Notes: generated from the letters alone by a model not told the origin. A stretch of 64,000 nucleotides of DNA from Bin87 sp965116785 (GCA_965116785.1 OZ220731.1:4154001-4218000), one strand, 5' to 3'; positions 34,875 through 45,277 are shown, counted from the first letter of the stretch. Numbers and translations: made by a program.

Positions 34875-36488
34875 TTAGTCAGCCACCGCCGGACCGTTAC
34901 TGCGGTCCGTTGCGGTCAGCCAACCCGATTCTGACGGGATGCACCAGACCTGCCACCAGGAGTTCGCCCCGTGCCGGTTCACTGCCTTGACCTCGTGCGT
35001 CAACCGGCTGGCTCGAAACTCCCCGTCCACGTAAGGCTGGGTGTACACCCACGGTACGTGGATGACGTCCGCGGCCAGATCCCGCAGACCATATGCGTCG
35101 ATGAAGGGCCAGCGAACTTCGGCGCTGGAGGGCTGTGGGCCTTGCTCGGGGATTCGGTGCAGGATCACCCGCTGGTTGATGGGCATGCCCAGCGGGGGTG
35201 TTGGTGCCGCCGGCGGTGGCGCTTTCGTCCTCACCTTGGTTTCCACGCTGGATACTGTCCCTGCCGCTCCGGTCAGTCGCACTTGGTAACGGTAGTCCGC
35301 CGCTGGCTCCACCGAGTTGTCGGCATACGCGTACCCTCGCAAGGCCCGTCGCCACTCTACGGTGGCAATAACCGTGCCGTTCCTCAGTATTTCCACCGTC
35401 TCCGCTGACACCGAGTCGCCTTGGGCTGGCATCTGCCACAGCAGACGCAGCTGGTCGTGGGTGGCTCTCGCACTGAGCAGGATGGGCTCGATTGGAGGCT
35501 CGGCCAGGGTAACCGTCACTTTCTCGCTGCGGTATGTTCCGCCCATGGCGCCGATGCCCGCAGCCATCATCACTTGGTATTCGTAGGTACCCCCAGCTTG
35601 GACGTCCATGTCCTCCAGCTTGTAGTCGGTGATGCCATACCCCGGCTGAGGAGTGCCCAGGATCCGGAGGCCTTGTTCCGCCGGTTTGGTGCGGAGTACT
35701 TGGATGTATAGGACCTCAACCCACTGGGGTTGCGGGGTCGCTTCCCAGAAGAGGGTGATGCGGTCGGCGTCACGCGCGGCTTTCAAAGCCCTCGGGGTGA
35801 CTGGCGTCTCGGTCTGCGTCGTGACCGTGATCTCCTCCGAGTAGACCTTCCCTGCCGTGGTGTGCAGCTTCACTCGGTAGCGGTACGCTTGGCCGGCCTC
35901 CAGACCGTGGTCGATGTGCTGCCAACTGCTTGGCGCAGTGTGGTCCACGTCGCTTGCCACGCGCCGGCTGTGGTTGAACTCCCTGTGTCCATGGGCGCGT
36001 TCCAAGTGCATGTCGCCGATGGAGATGCCCTCAGGTTGCGCCGGCACTCGCCAACTGACTTGGCCCGACTGCTCCGTCGCCATCCAAGTCAGGCCCCCCG
36101 GCGGCTTCGCACCAGGCCGTGAATCCGGTGTTGCCTTTCCTTGTCCCGCTTCCTCTTGGGGCGCGGCTGGCGTATTCACGTCCGAGTAGCGCGTCCACTG
36201 GGCCACTCCCGCCTCTGACGTGTGGACTGTCGCCCGGAAACCGTGCGGCGTCGCAGCATCCGGGGCCTTCGGTGTGATCCCTTCCGGGCCGTACCAGTGC
36301 GGGGCAAGGCGCTGGTGGGTCAGGCCGTACATCCCTTGGTTGGGAAGCCTACGTGGGTTTTGGTCTTCATGTGATTCGGCGGGCCGGAACCCGGAGACCA
36401 GCAGCAGCAGGTCCCCAAGCGCCACAGCAAGGATTGGGGCCCGCAGGACCGGGGCGTTCAATACGTTACGCAGTCGCTGGCTGGTCAC
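34875..36488 (-). CDS. Secreted fibronectin type III protein
   Basis: A 537-residue protein from a GTG start. A hydrophobic N-terminal segment (APILAVALGDLLLLVSGF) acts as signal peptide or anchor. After a Pro/Gly-rich stretch come FN3 modules: about residues 130-235 (GLTWMATEQSGQVSWRVPAQ), 236-340 (TPRALKAARDADRITLFWEATPQ), 345-440 (LLSARATHDQLRLLWQMPAQGD), with the YRYQVRL and YEYQVMM strands typical of the fold. It ends with a distinct region rich in Trp and Arg. Probably a cell-surface or secreted adhesion/processing protein. Confidence 0.75.
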   Translation of the reverse strand: MTSQRLRNVLNAPVLRAPILAVALGDLLLLVSGFRPAESHEDQNPRRLPNQGMYGLTHQRLAPHWYGPEGITPKAPDAATPHGFRATVHTSEAGVAQWTRYSDVNTPAAPQEEAGQGKATPDSRPGAKPPGGLTWMATEQSGQVSWRVPAQPEGISIGDMHLERAHGHREFNHSRRVASDVDHTAPSSWQHIDHGLEAGQAYRYRVKLHTTAGKVYSEEITVTTQTETPVTPRALKAARDADRITLFWEATPQPQWVEVLYIQVLRTKPAEQGLRILGTPQPGYGITDYKLEDMDVQAGGTYEYQVMMAAGIGAMGGTYRSEKVTVTLAEPPIEPILLSARATHDQLRLLWQMPAQGDSVSAETVEILRNGTVIATVEWRRALRGYAYADNSVEPAADYRYQVRLTGAAGTVSSVETKVRTKAPPPAAPTPPLGMPINQRVILHRIPEQGPQPSSAEVRWPFIDAYGLRDLAADVIHVPWVYTQPYVDGEFRASRLTHEVKAVNRHGANSWWQVWCIPSESGWLTATDRSNGPAVAD

Positions 36489-37069
36489 AAGGCTATCGGC
36501 CTACCGTGGCCGGATCGGTGAGGGTCACATCAACGCGAGAAGGCGTGCCCGTCGGGTTTCGCAGTAGCATGGAAGAGGCCGTCTTAGATTTACCGGACCA
36601 GCGAGACCGATGTTTGAGTTCGAACCTCAGCGCGCAGGCACACGGGAGGGATGGACATGTGCGGCCGCATCCCGCTTCTGCCCAGGCTCTTCACGATCAA
36701 ACGCCAAAGGAATGCCTTCCGGGGACGGAACGTTCCACTTCAGAGGTTATCGCAACTGCATCTAATTGCCGTGCAAAATAAAAATGATTAATGTGTCAGT
36801 CCTGTGTGATGGCGGCCTAGACGCCGATGGCCGAGCCCTGCCCCGGTCCTTGGGGAGCTTGGGTTTCTCGCGCTGACTGGACCTCCGGCATCCATGGGAC
36901 CGTTTTCAAACGTTGCCGGAACGACCATTGCTACGGTGTGGTCATCCTGAAGCGCAGGTAGGAGTCGGTCTGGCCATCTCACATCACCGGCGCCAGCTAG
37001 GCCAGGGCGCCGGTGATGTGTGGTGTCGAAAAAGCGCTGTCAGACGGATTGGATGTGCCCAACTCGGCC
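36489..37069. other. No supported gene
   Basis: About 580 bases between the FN3 gene start and a surface-protein fragment. No recognisable coding sequence. A stretch at 36620-36640 imitates a tRNA T-arm (GAGTTCGAACCTC) but no complete tRNA can be folded. Confidence 0.3.
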
Positions 37070-37458
37070 TCAGCCTGACGCACGGGTGACGGCGACCTCG
37101 TAGGCGTAAGTGTCCGTCCCGTTGGGCGCCGTCACCGTGATGGTGACCACGTTCTTGCCCTCGGCAAGGCTCACCTGGTAGCCGTCTTCGGTGGTGTCGG
37201 CGTCGCTGGTGACGGCGGCGTTGCTGCCGGCCACGGCGCTGACGGCCACGGCCGCCGAGCCGCCGGTGAAAGCCTGCTCCCAGCCCACGGTGGTCTCGGA
37301 GACGCTGTTAGCCACGGATGCGGTGTACTTGGGCCTGCCGTGGATGAAGTGTCCGAAGTCCACGTCGCTCATCGAAAGCGAAAACAGCTTGGCGTTCGGC
37401 GGCAGAGAGTAGGCGTAGGTGCCTCTGTTACGATCCACCGGATCGCTGTTGTACGGGG
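37070..37458 (-). pseudogene. Surface-protein fragment with cadherin-like beta-sandwich domain
   Basis: The minus strand encodes the C-terminal domain of a surface protein: LFSLSMSDVDFGHF, YTASVANSVSETTVGWEQAF, GKNVVTITVTAPNGTDTYAY and EVAVTRASG. This is the cadherin-like (PF12733-type) repeat abundant in Chloroflexota. The upstream part is missing, since the TnpB element begins at 37459; the frame runs a little into the element but without similarity. Confidence 0.65.
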
Positions 37459-37558
37459 TTGCCAACTGTTCACGATTTAGTGGGTGATGGTTGTTGATGG
37501 TCTGATCAGGCGACATGGGCTGGGAGTATCGGTACCGGCGTTCTGGTACCCTGTAGCC

Positions 37559-39169
37559 ATGGTACCTGGAGAAAGGAACGGCCAGTCATTGACGCGAAGC
37601 GGCTCCGCTGGGAAGCGGCTGACCGCAACCTATCAAACGCGGGTCGCTCAGTACGCTGGCGTTGATCGTGCTGCTGGCGACGCGGCGTTGTCGGCTTACG
37701 GTGAGCTGTACGGTCGTGTGGAGCGTAAGCTGTTTGCCGAGATGGCGGCGGGCCGGCCGGCAACTTCGTTGAAGAGCGGGTACCTGAAGCGGTACCAGAT
37801 ACCGGCGCGGATGTTCAATGCAGTGCGAGTGTCTGTGGAAGGCAAAGTGGCGTCGGTGAAGGAGCAGCAGAAACTGCTAGTGGACAGCTTGGGTCGGCGG
37901 ATCGCGCGCGCCGAGCTTCAGGTTGCTGATGCTGCTGGCCGTGGGCGATGGGATCAGGTCCACCAGAAGCGGCGGCGTCTCGCCAATCTGGGGTTGAGGC
38001 TGGCTGCGTTGCAGGATGACATTGCGAGGGGACGGGCGCGGCTCTGCTTCGGTTCCAAACGGCTCTGGCGCAAGCAGCGCCACCTGGCGGAGAATGGGTA
38101 CTCCAGCCACGAGGAGTGGCTCAGGGACTGGCGGTACACCCGCAGCGATGAGTTCTTCGTGCTGGGCAGCCTGGATGAGACTGTGGGTTGCCAGCTCTGT
38201 GTGACCACAGTCGCTGGCGACGGAACACTGACGCTCAGGCTGCGAATGCCGGATTGCCTAGCTGACCGACACGGCAAGTACCTGACCATGGAAGGTGTAC
38301 GGTTCGCCTACGGCCACGAGCAGGTGCTGGCCGCGTTACAGAGCAATGTCGATTACGTCCGGTATCGGCGTGAGCATGGTGAGAAGGCAGCCAGGGCGAC
38401 CACTCTGGGCCAAGCCATCAGTTACCGGTTCAAGCGGGACCGAAAGGGCTGGCGGGTGTTCGCCACCACCAACATGATGGACGTGCCGGCGGTTACAGAC
38501 CAACGGCGCGGCGCCATCGGCGTGGACCTGAACGCCGATCACCTGGCGGTCTGTGAGACCGACGCCAGCGGCAACTACGTGAATGCGTTTAGTGTACCGC
38601 TGGTCACCTACGGCAAGTCTCAGCATCAGGCGGCGGCCATCATCGGTGACGCCGTGGCGGATGTGGTGCGTTACGCCAGGGAGGCGGGTAAGCCCATCGT
38701 CATGGAGAGGCTTGACTTCCGGCAGAAGAAGGCCGCATTGGAGGGAGAGTCTCGCCGATACAGCCGGATGCTGTCATCTTTCAGCTACGGCAAGATCAAG
38801 GCGTACTTCCTCTCCCGTGGTTATCGAGAGGGAGTGGAAGTACATCAGGTCAACCCGGCCTTCAGTTCTGTCATCGGCCGGGTCAAGTTCATGGAGCGTT
38901 CCGGGCTCAGCGTGCACCAGGCCGCGGCTCTGGTGCTGGCCCGACGTTTGCTCGGCTGTTCCGAGCGTATCCCACGTCGACGGGTTGCACCCATCGGCAA
39001 TGGCGTTCACGTCGCCTTCTCCGTACCCGCGAGGAAGCGAGTGAAGCACGTGTGGACGTACTGGGGCGTGATCTCGGGGCAACTGAGACCGGCGCTTGCA
39101 GCGCAATACCGGCTGGGGAAGCGAAGACGCAGACCCAATCCGGTCCAGGCTACCCGTGCGGTGGCCTGA
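37559..39169 (+). CDS. tnpB: TnpB-family RNA-guided nuclease-like protein, copy B
   Basis: A 536-residue protein with an uninterrupted frame from ATG 37559. The N-terminal half is basic and helical (KRLTATYQTRVAQYAG, LKSGYLKRYQIPARMFNAVRVSVEGKVASVKEQQ). The RuvC-like part starts at GAIGVDLNADHLAV (Asp, about residue 316), then PIVMERLDFRQKK (Glu, about 379) and LSVHQAAALVLARRLLG, where the third acid of TnpB (DxNAA) is replaced: no Asp is present in the block. A CxxC (VGCQLCVTT) lies before the RuvC region, but the zinc ribbon usually found between RuvC blocks II and III is absent. In this family the protein is a guide-RNA-dependent nuclease; whether this branch still cuts is unknown. The next gene, a kinase fusion, starts 180 bases later. 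Confidence 0.85.
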   Translation: MVPGERNGQSLTRSGSAGKRLTATYQTRVAQYAGVDRAAGDAALSAYGELYGRVERKLFAEMAAGRPATSLKSGYLKRYQIPARMFNAVRVSVEGKVASVKEQQKLLVDSLGRRIARAELQVADAAGRGRWDQVHQKRRRLANLGLRLAALQDDIARGRARLCFGSKRLWRKQRHLAENGYSSHEEWLRDWRYTRSDEFFVLGSLDETVGCQLCVTTVAGDGTLTLRLRMPDCLADRHGKYLTMEGVRFAYGHEQVLAALQSNVDYVRYRREHGEKAARATTLGQAISYRFKRDRKGWRVFATTNMMDVPAVTDQRRGAIGVDLNADHLAVCETDASGNYVNAFSVPLVTYGKSQHQAAAIIGDAVADVVRYAREAGKPIVMERLDFRQKKAALEGESRRYSRMLSSFSYGKIKAYFLSRGYREGVEVHQVNPAFSSVIGRVKFMERSGLSVHQAAALVLARRLLGCSERIPRRRVAPIGNGVHVAFSVPARKRVKHVWTYWGVISGQLRPALAAQYRLGKRRRRPNPVQATRAVA

Positions 39170-39310
39170 GCGGGGATCAGCTCGGTGTTCCCTGGTGAGA
39201 TTCCAGGGCGGAGCCGCCTTGCACTGTTGGGGCGGCGGCGCGGCTCAGACCGCGTCTTCAGGAATAGCTGACGATAGTCATGTAACTAAAATCAACCATT
39301 TTTACAACGG
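39170..39310 (+). ncRNA. TnpB-element right end / putative omega RNA scaffold, copy B
   Basis: Conserved right-end block: CCCTGG and CCAGGG hairpin, GGCGGAGCCGCC hairpin, GGGGCGGCGGCGCGGCTCAGACCGCG, then ACCATTTTTACAACGG. The flank after it (TTTTGCGCGATCAGTTCC), which would serve as guide in known systems, differs from the flanks of the other copies. Confidence 0.55.
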
Positions 39311-39350
39311 TTTTGCGCGATCAGTTCCAACGTAGTTGGCGGTAGAGAGC

Positions 39351-41738
39351 ATGTCGGAGACCATTGGAGATGCGGGAGCGGCTGCCCAGGTTGCCCGGTT
39401 GTCGCGGCTCAGCGAGGCCAGTCTGCGCATTAGCGAGAGCTTGGACCTGGACACCGTGCTCCAGGTGGTGTTGGACGCGGCTCGGACGCTGACGGGAGCG
39501 CGGTACGGAGTCATCACGCTGGTGGACGATGCCGGGGTTGTGGAAGACTTCCTGACCTCGGGCTTGGATGCTGAGGAGGCCAGACAGTTGGGTGAAATGC
39601 CCGACGCGATGCAGTTCTACGAGTACCTGGGCGGGATCACTGGGCCGCTGCGCGTAGGGGACCTGTCGGGCCGCCTCCGCGAGTTGGGCCTGCCCGAGAT
39701 GCGTTCCCCGGTGCAAGTGGCGGCCTTTTTGGCGGCCCCGGTGCGCCACGGAAGCCGCAGCGTGGGATTCATCTACCTGGCTAGGGAGGAGGGCGGTGCC
39801 GACTTCGGCCGAGAGGACGAGGAGACGCTGGTGACGTTCGCCGCTCAGGCGGCGCTGGTCATAGCCAACGCTCGCCGCCACCGGGAGGAACTGCGGGCCC
39901 GAGCGGACCTGGAAACCCTGTTGGACACCTCACCGGTGGGCGTGGTGGTGTTCGACGCGCAGCAAGGGGTTGTGAAGTCGATTAACCGTGAGGCCCGTCG
40001 CGTCGTGGGTGATTTACTGGACCCCGACTGGTCCGTGGAGCAGGTTCTGAGTTCCCTCACCTTCCGGCGGGCCGACGGACAGGAGGTTTCCCTGCGGGAG
40101 TTCACCCTGTCCCAGGCGCTGAGCACCGGGGAGACGGTGCGGGCTGAGGAGATGACCCTGGGGCTGCCCGACGGGCGCAGCGTCACCACCCTGGTGAACG
40201 CCACGCCCATACGCGCGGATGACGGGGACCTCGAGTCCTTCGTCGTGACGCTGCAGGACCTGACGCCGCTGGAGGACACGGAGCGGCTGCGGGCGGAGTT
40301 CCTGGGGATGGTGAGCCACGAACTGCGGACGCCGCTGACCTCGATACGGGGGTCGGCGACCACCCTGCTGGACGACGGGGCGGTGCTTGACCCGGCGGAG
40401 ATGCGCCAATTCCACCGGATCATCGTGGAGCAGGCGGACCTCATGCGGGGCCTGATCAGCGACCTGTTGGACGTGGCCCGCATCGAGACGGGCACGCTGT
40501 CGGTCTCTCCCGAACCCTCGGACCTGGCCGCGTTGGTGGACGAGGCCTGTACCACGTTCCTCAGGGCCGTGGGTCGGGACGTTCTCGACGTCGACCTTGC
40601 TTTGGACCTGCCCCAGGTGATGGTGGACCGGAGGCGGATCGTGCAGGTGCTGGGCAACCTGCTTTCAAACGCCGCGCGGCATTCGGGCGAGGCTGCGCCC
40701 ATCGGCGTGAGCGTACGGCGTCAGGGCGTGCACGTGGAGGTTTCGGTGTGGGACCGGGGACAGGGCATAACCGCCGAGCAGCTGCCGCAGCTCTTCCGGA
40801 AGTATGCCCGCATTGACGACGGGGGCCGGGGCCGGGACCCCGTGGGGTCGGGCCTGGGGCTGGCCATCTGCAAGGGGATCGTGGAGGCCCACGGAGGCCG
40901 CATCTGGGCCGAGAGCCAGGGACCGTACCTGGGCGCGCGGTTCACGTTCACGGTACCGGTGGCGGAGGCGGCCGGCGCCACGACGGCGACTCCGAGGCGT
41001 TCTCGCCGGTCGGGTCGGGACCGGACGCGGGTGCTGGCGGTGGACGACGACCCGCTGGCGTTGCGCTACGTCAGGGACGCCCTGACCAGGGCGGGCTACT
41101 ACCCGGTGGTGACCGCCGACCCTGGGGAGGTGCCCGCCCTGATTGAGGAGGAGCGGCCCCACCTGGCGCTGCTGGACCTGATGCTGCCGGGCGGCAGCGG
41201 CATCGACCTGATGCAATCGATCCTTTCGACCACCGACGTGCCGGTGATCTTCGTGTCCGCCTACGGCCAGGAGGAGTACGTCACCAGGGCCCTGGACATG
41301 GGGGCAGTCGATTACGTCGTCAAGCCATACTCGGCGTCGGAGTTGGCGGCGCGGATCAGGGCGGCGCTGCGCCAGCGGGCGGGCCTGGGACGTTCGGCCC
41401 AACCCCAGCCCTATGTGCTGGGGGACCTGAGCATCGACTACGCGGAACGTCGGGTGACGCTATCCGGGCGTCCGGTTGAGCTGACGGCCACCGAGTACGC
41501 GGTGCTCCACGAGCTGTCGGCCCATGGGGGGATGGTGCTGACCCACGATCAGCTGCTGCTGCGGGTGTGGGGCATGGCGCACTCGGGCGACTCGGGGCTG
41601 GTGCGGACCATCGTGAGAAGGCTGCGCCAGAAGCTGGACGACGATGCCAGCGCGCCCCGCTACATTCTGACTGAACCTCGGGTCGGCTATCGCATGGTGC
41701 GCAGCGAGCCGTCGGCGTCGGGCGAGCCGTTGTCCTGA
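39351..41738 (+). CDS. GAF-PAS histidine kinase fused to receiver and OmpR-type winged helix
   Basis: A 795-residue protein. In order: GAF domain (about 30-180, DLDTVLQVVLDAARTLTGARYGVITLVDD), PAS-like region (185-310), HisKA with H-box VSHELRTPLTS (His 323), HATPase with N-box GNLLSNAARHS, DRGQG and GSGLGLAICKG, receiver domain (about 560-685: VDDDPLALRY, phospho-acceptor Asp 609 in LLDLMLPGG, Lys of VKPYS) and Trans_reg_C winged helix (690-790, ELTATEYAVLHELSAHGGMVLTHDQLLLRVWG). All key residues are present, so sensing, phosphotransfer and DNA binding lie on one chain. No membrane segment, so the signal is probably soluble. It begins 40 bases after a TnpB element; the promoter may overlap that element. 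Confidence 0.9.
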   Translation: MSETIGDAGAAAQVARLSRLSEASLRISESLDLDTVLQVVLDAARTLTGARYGVITLVDDAGVVEDFLTSGLDAEEARQLGEMPDAMQFYEYLGGITGPLRVGDLSGRLRELGLPEMRSPVQVAAFLAAPVRHGSRSVGFIYLAREEGGADFGREDEETLVTFAAQAALVIANARRHREELRARADLETLLDTSPVGVVVFDAQQGVVKSINREARRVVGDLLDPDWSVEQVLSSLTFRRADGQEVSLREFTLSQALSTGETVRAEEMTLGLPDGRSVTTLVNATPIRADDGDLESFVVTLQDLTPLEDTERLRAEFLGMVSHELRTPLTSIRGSATTLLDDGAVLDPAEMRQFHRIIVEQADLMRGLISDLLDVARIETGTLSVSPEPSDLAALVDEACTTFLRAVGRDVLDVDLALDLPQVMVDRRRIVQVLGNLLSNAARHSGEAAPIGVSVRRQGVHVEVSVWDRGQGITAEQLPQLFRKYARIDDGGRGRDPVGSGLGLAICKGIVEAHGGRIWAESQGPYLGARFTFTVPVAEAAGATTATPRRSRRSGRDRTRVLAVDDDPLALRYVRDALTRAGYYPVVTADPGEVPALIEEERPHLALLDLMLPGGSGIDLMQSILSTTDVPVIFVSAYGQEEYVTRALDMGAVDYVVKPYSASELAARIRAALRQRAGLGRSAQPQPYVLGDLSIDYAERRVTLSGRPVELTATEYAVLHELSAHGGMVLTHDQLLLRVWGMAHSGDSGLVRTIVRRLRQKLDDDASAPRYILTEPRVGYRMVRSEPSASGEPLS

Positions 41739-41778
41739 CGTCGCCCGAAGGTGGTTCTGCTGTGGCCATTGGGCCATG

Positions 41779-42120
41779 CTATTTGGCGTCGGCTGCCTCG
41801 ACGTACAACGACAGCGTGTCGCCGAAGGCCAGGTTGGTGAGGTCGCAGCTGCTCACGTCCGTGCCGTCGCTGCAGCCGTAGGCGGCTCCCTCGTCGATGG
41901 TCACCGTGAAGGGTCCGGTGTAGCTGGAAACCGGCGTGACGGTGACCTCGTAGTCGCCCAGCGTGCCGCCGTCGAAGGAGGCGGTCTGCCGGAAGCCGCT
42001 CTTGGCGCCGTTGGTGATCCTTACTTCGTCGCAGAAATCGGCGGTGCGCCGAGCCGTGTTGGCTTTGCCATTGCGCAGTCGGCCATCAGGGCGTCGCCAG
42101 TGCCGGCGGCGCTGGCTCAC
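41779..42120 (-). pseudogene. C-terminal surface-protein fragment
   Basis: The minus strand ends a secreted protein: FCDEVRITNGAKSGFRQTASF, YEVTVTPVSSYTGPFTVTIDEGAAYGCSDG, LAFGDTLSLYVEAADAK. These are beta strands with a Cys pair, typical of extracellular repeat proteins here. Its N-terminal part is missing and there is no signal peptide, so it is probably a remnant. Confidence 0.45.
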
Positions 42121-42529
42121 GGCGGGTAATAGCTGCGCATCTCTCTGGTCTCACTGGAAGTTGTCTTGGGATCCCACGGTTTGGATGGGCCTTGGCCGCC
42201 CAACCCAGTAACTGCTAGATTTCTCCACCGCGGAGCGCGTTGGCATGGTCGATGCGGTTTCCGCCTGTCAATGTGTATGCCTTGGTGGTCGGCTCGCCAC
42301 AGGTGTGTTGTTGGCATTGTTCCGACCGGACGCATGCTCCAGGTAAACGTGGTTTTTCACGGGCTCGGTCCATTCTCGGTTGTGGACCAGATTGGTCAGC
42401 AGGATGAGCCTGTCATTGACCACATGCGGTGATCGTCGAAGGCAATTCGCATGTGGTCAGAAGCGTTGCATGGCGGCGTCCGACAGTCGGTATACTGTGC
42501 CGTCAATTGACAAGCTGGGAGGCTTGCGG
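42121..42529. other. No supported gene
   Basis: About 400 bases between a surface-protein remnant and the small membrane-protein gene. Both strands have short frames only, and none has a recognisable domain. The last part contains the GGAGG binding site for the next gene. Confidence 0.35.
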
Positions 42530-43692
42530 ATGGTGATGTACATGATCCCCGAGTTGCCCGAGCATTTTTTTCTCATGGTGGCGGCGTTCACATTCGGCCC
42601 GGGCGTATTTCTGGTCGCGTTGAGCGCGGTCTTGGGCTTGTTGGTTTCCCTAAGTCGGGCGCGTGGCGGAGACGTGCTTGTCGCGGGCCTGGGGATAACC
42701 GTCGTTGGCTACGTGGTGGGAATATTGGGGTTGCCAACTGTTGGCGATTTGGTGGGTGATAGTAGGTCACGGTTGTTGATGGTCCGATCAGGTGACATGG
42801 GACGGGAGTATCTGAACCGGCGTTCTGGTATCCTGTAGCCATGGTGCTCGGCAAAAAGAATGGCCACTCATCGACACGAAGTGGCTCCACTGGGAAGCGG
42901 CTGACCGCAACCTATCATACGCGGATCAGCCAGTACGCGGGCACTGATCGTGAGGCTGGCGACGCAGCGCTCTCGGCCTACGGTAAGCTTTACTGTCGTG
43001 TGGAACGAAAGCTGTTCGCCGAGGTGGCGGCGGGCCGGTCGGCAACCTCGTTGAAGAGTGCGTACCTGAAGCGGTACGGAATACTGGCGCGGACGTTCAA
43101 CGGTGTGCGGATGTCGCTGGAGGGGAAAGTGGTGTCGGTCAAGGAGCAGCAGAAGCTGCGGTTGGACAGTTTGGGGCGACAGATTGCTCGGGGCGAGCGG
43201 CAGATCGCCCATGCCGCTGAGCGCGGTCGATGGGATCAGGTTCACCAGAAACAACGGCGCCTCGCCAATCTGCGGCATAGGCTGGCTGCGTTGCAGGATG
43301 ACATTGCCGCGGGACGGGTGCGGCTCTGCTTTGGTTCCAAGCGGCTGTGGCGCAAGCAGCGTCATCTCGAGCGGAACGGCTACTCAAGCCATCAGGAGTG
43401 GCTCAGGGACTGGCGGGATGTTCGCCGCCACGAGTTATTCGTGCTGGGCAGCCGGGACGAGACGGCGGGTTGTCAGCTCTGTGTAGCCACCGTTGCCGAT
43501 GACGGGACGCTGACGCTCCGGTTGCGGATGCCCGACTGCCTGGCGTCTCAGCATGGTGTCATTTTCCAAAGTCATTGACCCCTAAATCGGGGAAATTTGC
43601 CAGGGTCATGGGCCCAGGTTTACAGGGTCATTGACCCACCCCTGGAAGCCAAATCGGTGATCATCGCCGCACTTCGATTTTGAGGTGCAGCG

Positions 43693-45264
43693 ATGGCCTA
43701 CCGGGAGGTTTTCAGGATGGAGATACAGGAGATCATTCGCCGCTGGCAGGCAGGAATGGGCCGGCGGCAGATAGCGGCGGGCACCGGTCTGTCGCGCAAC
43801 ACGGTGCGCAGGTATCTGTCGGCAGCGAGGGCGGAGGGCGTTGCCCAGGACGGGCCGGCGCCTACCGAAGAGCAGCTGAGCCGATTGGCGGCGGTTGGTC
43901 AATCGGGGCCGCGGCGGGTGGAGGCGCCCAGCCAGGACCAGTTGGAGCCCTGGGCGGATCAGATCTACCGCTGGATTGCCAAAGACCGGTTGCAGATGAC
44001 CCGCATCCACGAGCTGCTCTTGGCGCGAGGCTGTGCGTTGTCGTATCAGTCGCTGCGGCGTTTCGTGCTGAAGCGCAACTGGCGGCGGCCCAGCAAGACC
44101 ACGGTGCGGATGGCGGACACGCCGCCCGGCGAGGTGGCCGAGGCCGACTTCGGACGCTTGGGCATGATCACCGATCCGGCCACCGGCAAGCGCAAGGCGG
44201 TTTGGGCGATGGTCATCGTGCTGTGCCACTCCCGCCACTGCTTCGTCTGGCCCATGCAGCAGCACAAGCTGGAGGACGTGATCGCCGGCCTGGAAGCGGC
44301 CTGGGCCTTCTTCGGCGGGATGCCCAAATACCTGGTCATCGACAATTTCCCCGCCGCCGTGGTGGGTACCGACCCACTACATCCCATTCTCACCAAGGGT
44401 TTCCTGGAGTACGCCCAGCATCGCGGTTTCATCGCCGACCCGGCGCGCAAGGGACATCCCCAGGACAAGCCCAAGGTGGAACGCAAGGTGCCCTACGCCA
44501 GAGAGCGTTTCTACAAGGGTGCCGACTTCGACGACTTCACCCACGTGCGTGCCGCGGCACCGAAATGGTGCCTGGAGGTAGCCGGAATGCGCATCCACGG
44601 CACCACGCGGAAGAAACCCCTGGTGGTCTTCCAGGACGAGGAGCGTCATACCCTGCTCCCCTGGGACGGAATGCCCTATGAGATCGCCCAATGGCGCACC
44701 AACGTCGTCCACCGGGACTTTCACATCCACTGCCTGGATGCGCTCTACTCAGTGCCTTCCCACCTCTGCCCGCCGGGACAGGAGGTGGAGGTCAGGGTGG
44801 ACAGCCAACTGGTGCGCATCTACCACCGTGCTCGGCTGATCAAGACCCATCCGCGCAAACCCAAGGGAGGCCGCTCCACCGACGTCGCCGACTACCCTCC
44901 CAAGATCAGTCCCTACACCACCAGGGATCCGGACCACATCAAGCGTGAGGCCGCCAAACTGGGACCCGCCGTGGGTGAGTTTGCCCAGCGCCTCTTCCAA
45001 CGGGACCACCCCTGGGCCAAGCTCCGGCAGGGACACAAGCTACTGCGTCTCGGCCAGCGCTACACCGCCCAGCGCCTCGACGCCGCCTGCCAGCGTGCCC
45101 TGGACGTCGACCTCATCGACGTGAACCGGGTGGAACGCATCCTGATACAGGCATTGGAAGAGGAGACCACGCCTCAACTGCCCTTGCCCCTGCCGCCCGG
45201 CCGCTTCGCTCGGCCCGGATCTGTCTTCGCACGTACCGACCCGTACCGCCGGAAGTCAGCCTGA
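43693..45264 (+). CDS. istA: IS21-family transposase IstA
   Basis: A 523-residue transposase (start ATG 43693; a second ATG at 43729 is possible). The N-terminal HTH reads IIRRWQAGMGRRQIAAGTGLSRNTVRRYL. The integrase core has Asp in EVAEADFGRLG, Asp in YLVIDNFPAAVVG and Glu in KPKVERKVPYARERF. The C-terminal Mu-like domain (LDALYSVPSHLCPPGQEVEVRVDSQLVRIYHRARLIKTH) is complete. It makes the staggered cuts for transposition. Confidence 0.93.
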   Translation: MAYREVFRMEIQEIIRRWQAGMGRRQIAAGTGLSRNTVRRYLSAARAEGVAQDGPAPTEEQLSRLAAVGQSGPRRVEAPSQDQLEPWADQIYRWIAKDRLQMTRIHELLLARGCALSYQSLRRFVLKRNWRRPSKTTVRMADTPPGEVAEADFGRLGMITDPATGKRKAVWAMVIVLCHSRHCFVWPMQQHKLEDVIAGLEAAWAFFGGMPKYLVIDNFPAAVVGTDPLHPILTKGFLEYAQHRGFIADPARKGHPQDKPKVERKVPYARERFYKGADFDDFTHVRAAAPKWCLEVAGMRIHGTTRKKPLVVFQDEERHTLLPWDGMPYEIAQWRTNVVHRDFHIHCLDALYSVPSHLCPPGQEVEVRVDSQLVRIYHRARLIKTHPRKPKGGRSTDVADYPPKISPYTTRDPDHIKREAAKLGPAVGEFAQRLFQRDHPWAKLRQGHKLLRLGQRYTAQRLDAACQRALDVDLIDVNRVERILIQALEEETTPQLPLPLPPGRFARPGSVFARTDPYRRKSA

Positions 45265-45277
45265 GGAGATTATACCC

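Larger units (their letters stand above)
37459..39310 (+). mobile_element. TnpB element, complete copy B
   Basis: A 1,852-bp element: left end TTGCCAACTGTTCACG, right end TTTTTACAACGG, single tnpB gene. It is preceded by GGGG, as in copy C. No flanking repeat, as in IS200/IS605-type transposition. The first 100 bases (up to ATG 37559) are conserved with copies C and F. No tnpA is present, so it needs a Y1 transposase from elsewhere. Confidence 0.75.

Noticed and set aside
36545..36645. tRNA-like sequence with a T-arm (GAGTTCGAACCTC)
   Set aside because: Only the T-arm fits; the acceptor ends do not pair at the right distance, and no anticodon arm could be folded. Probably chance.
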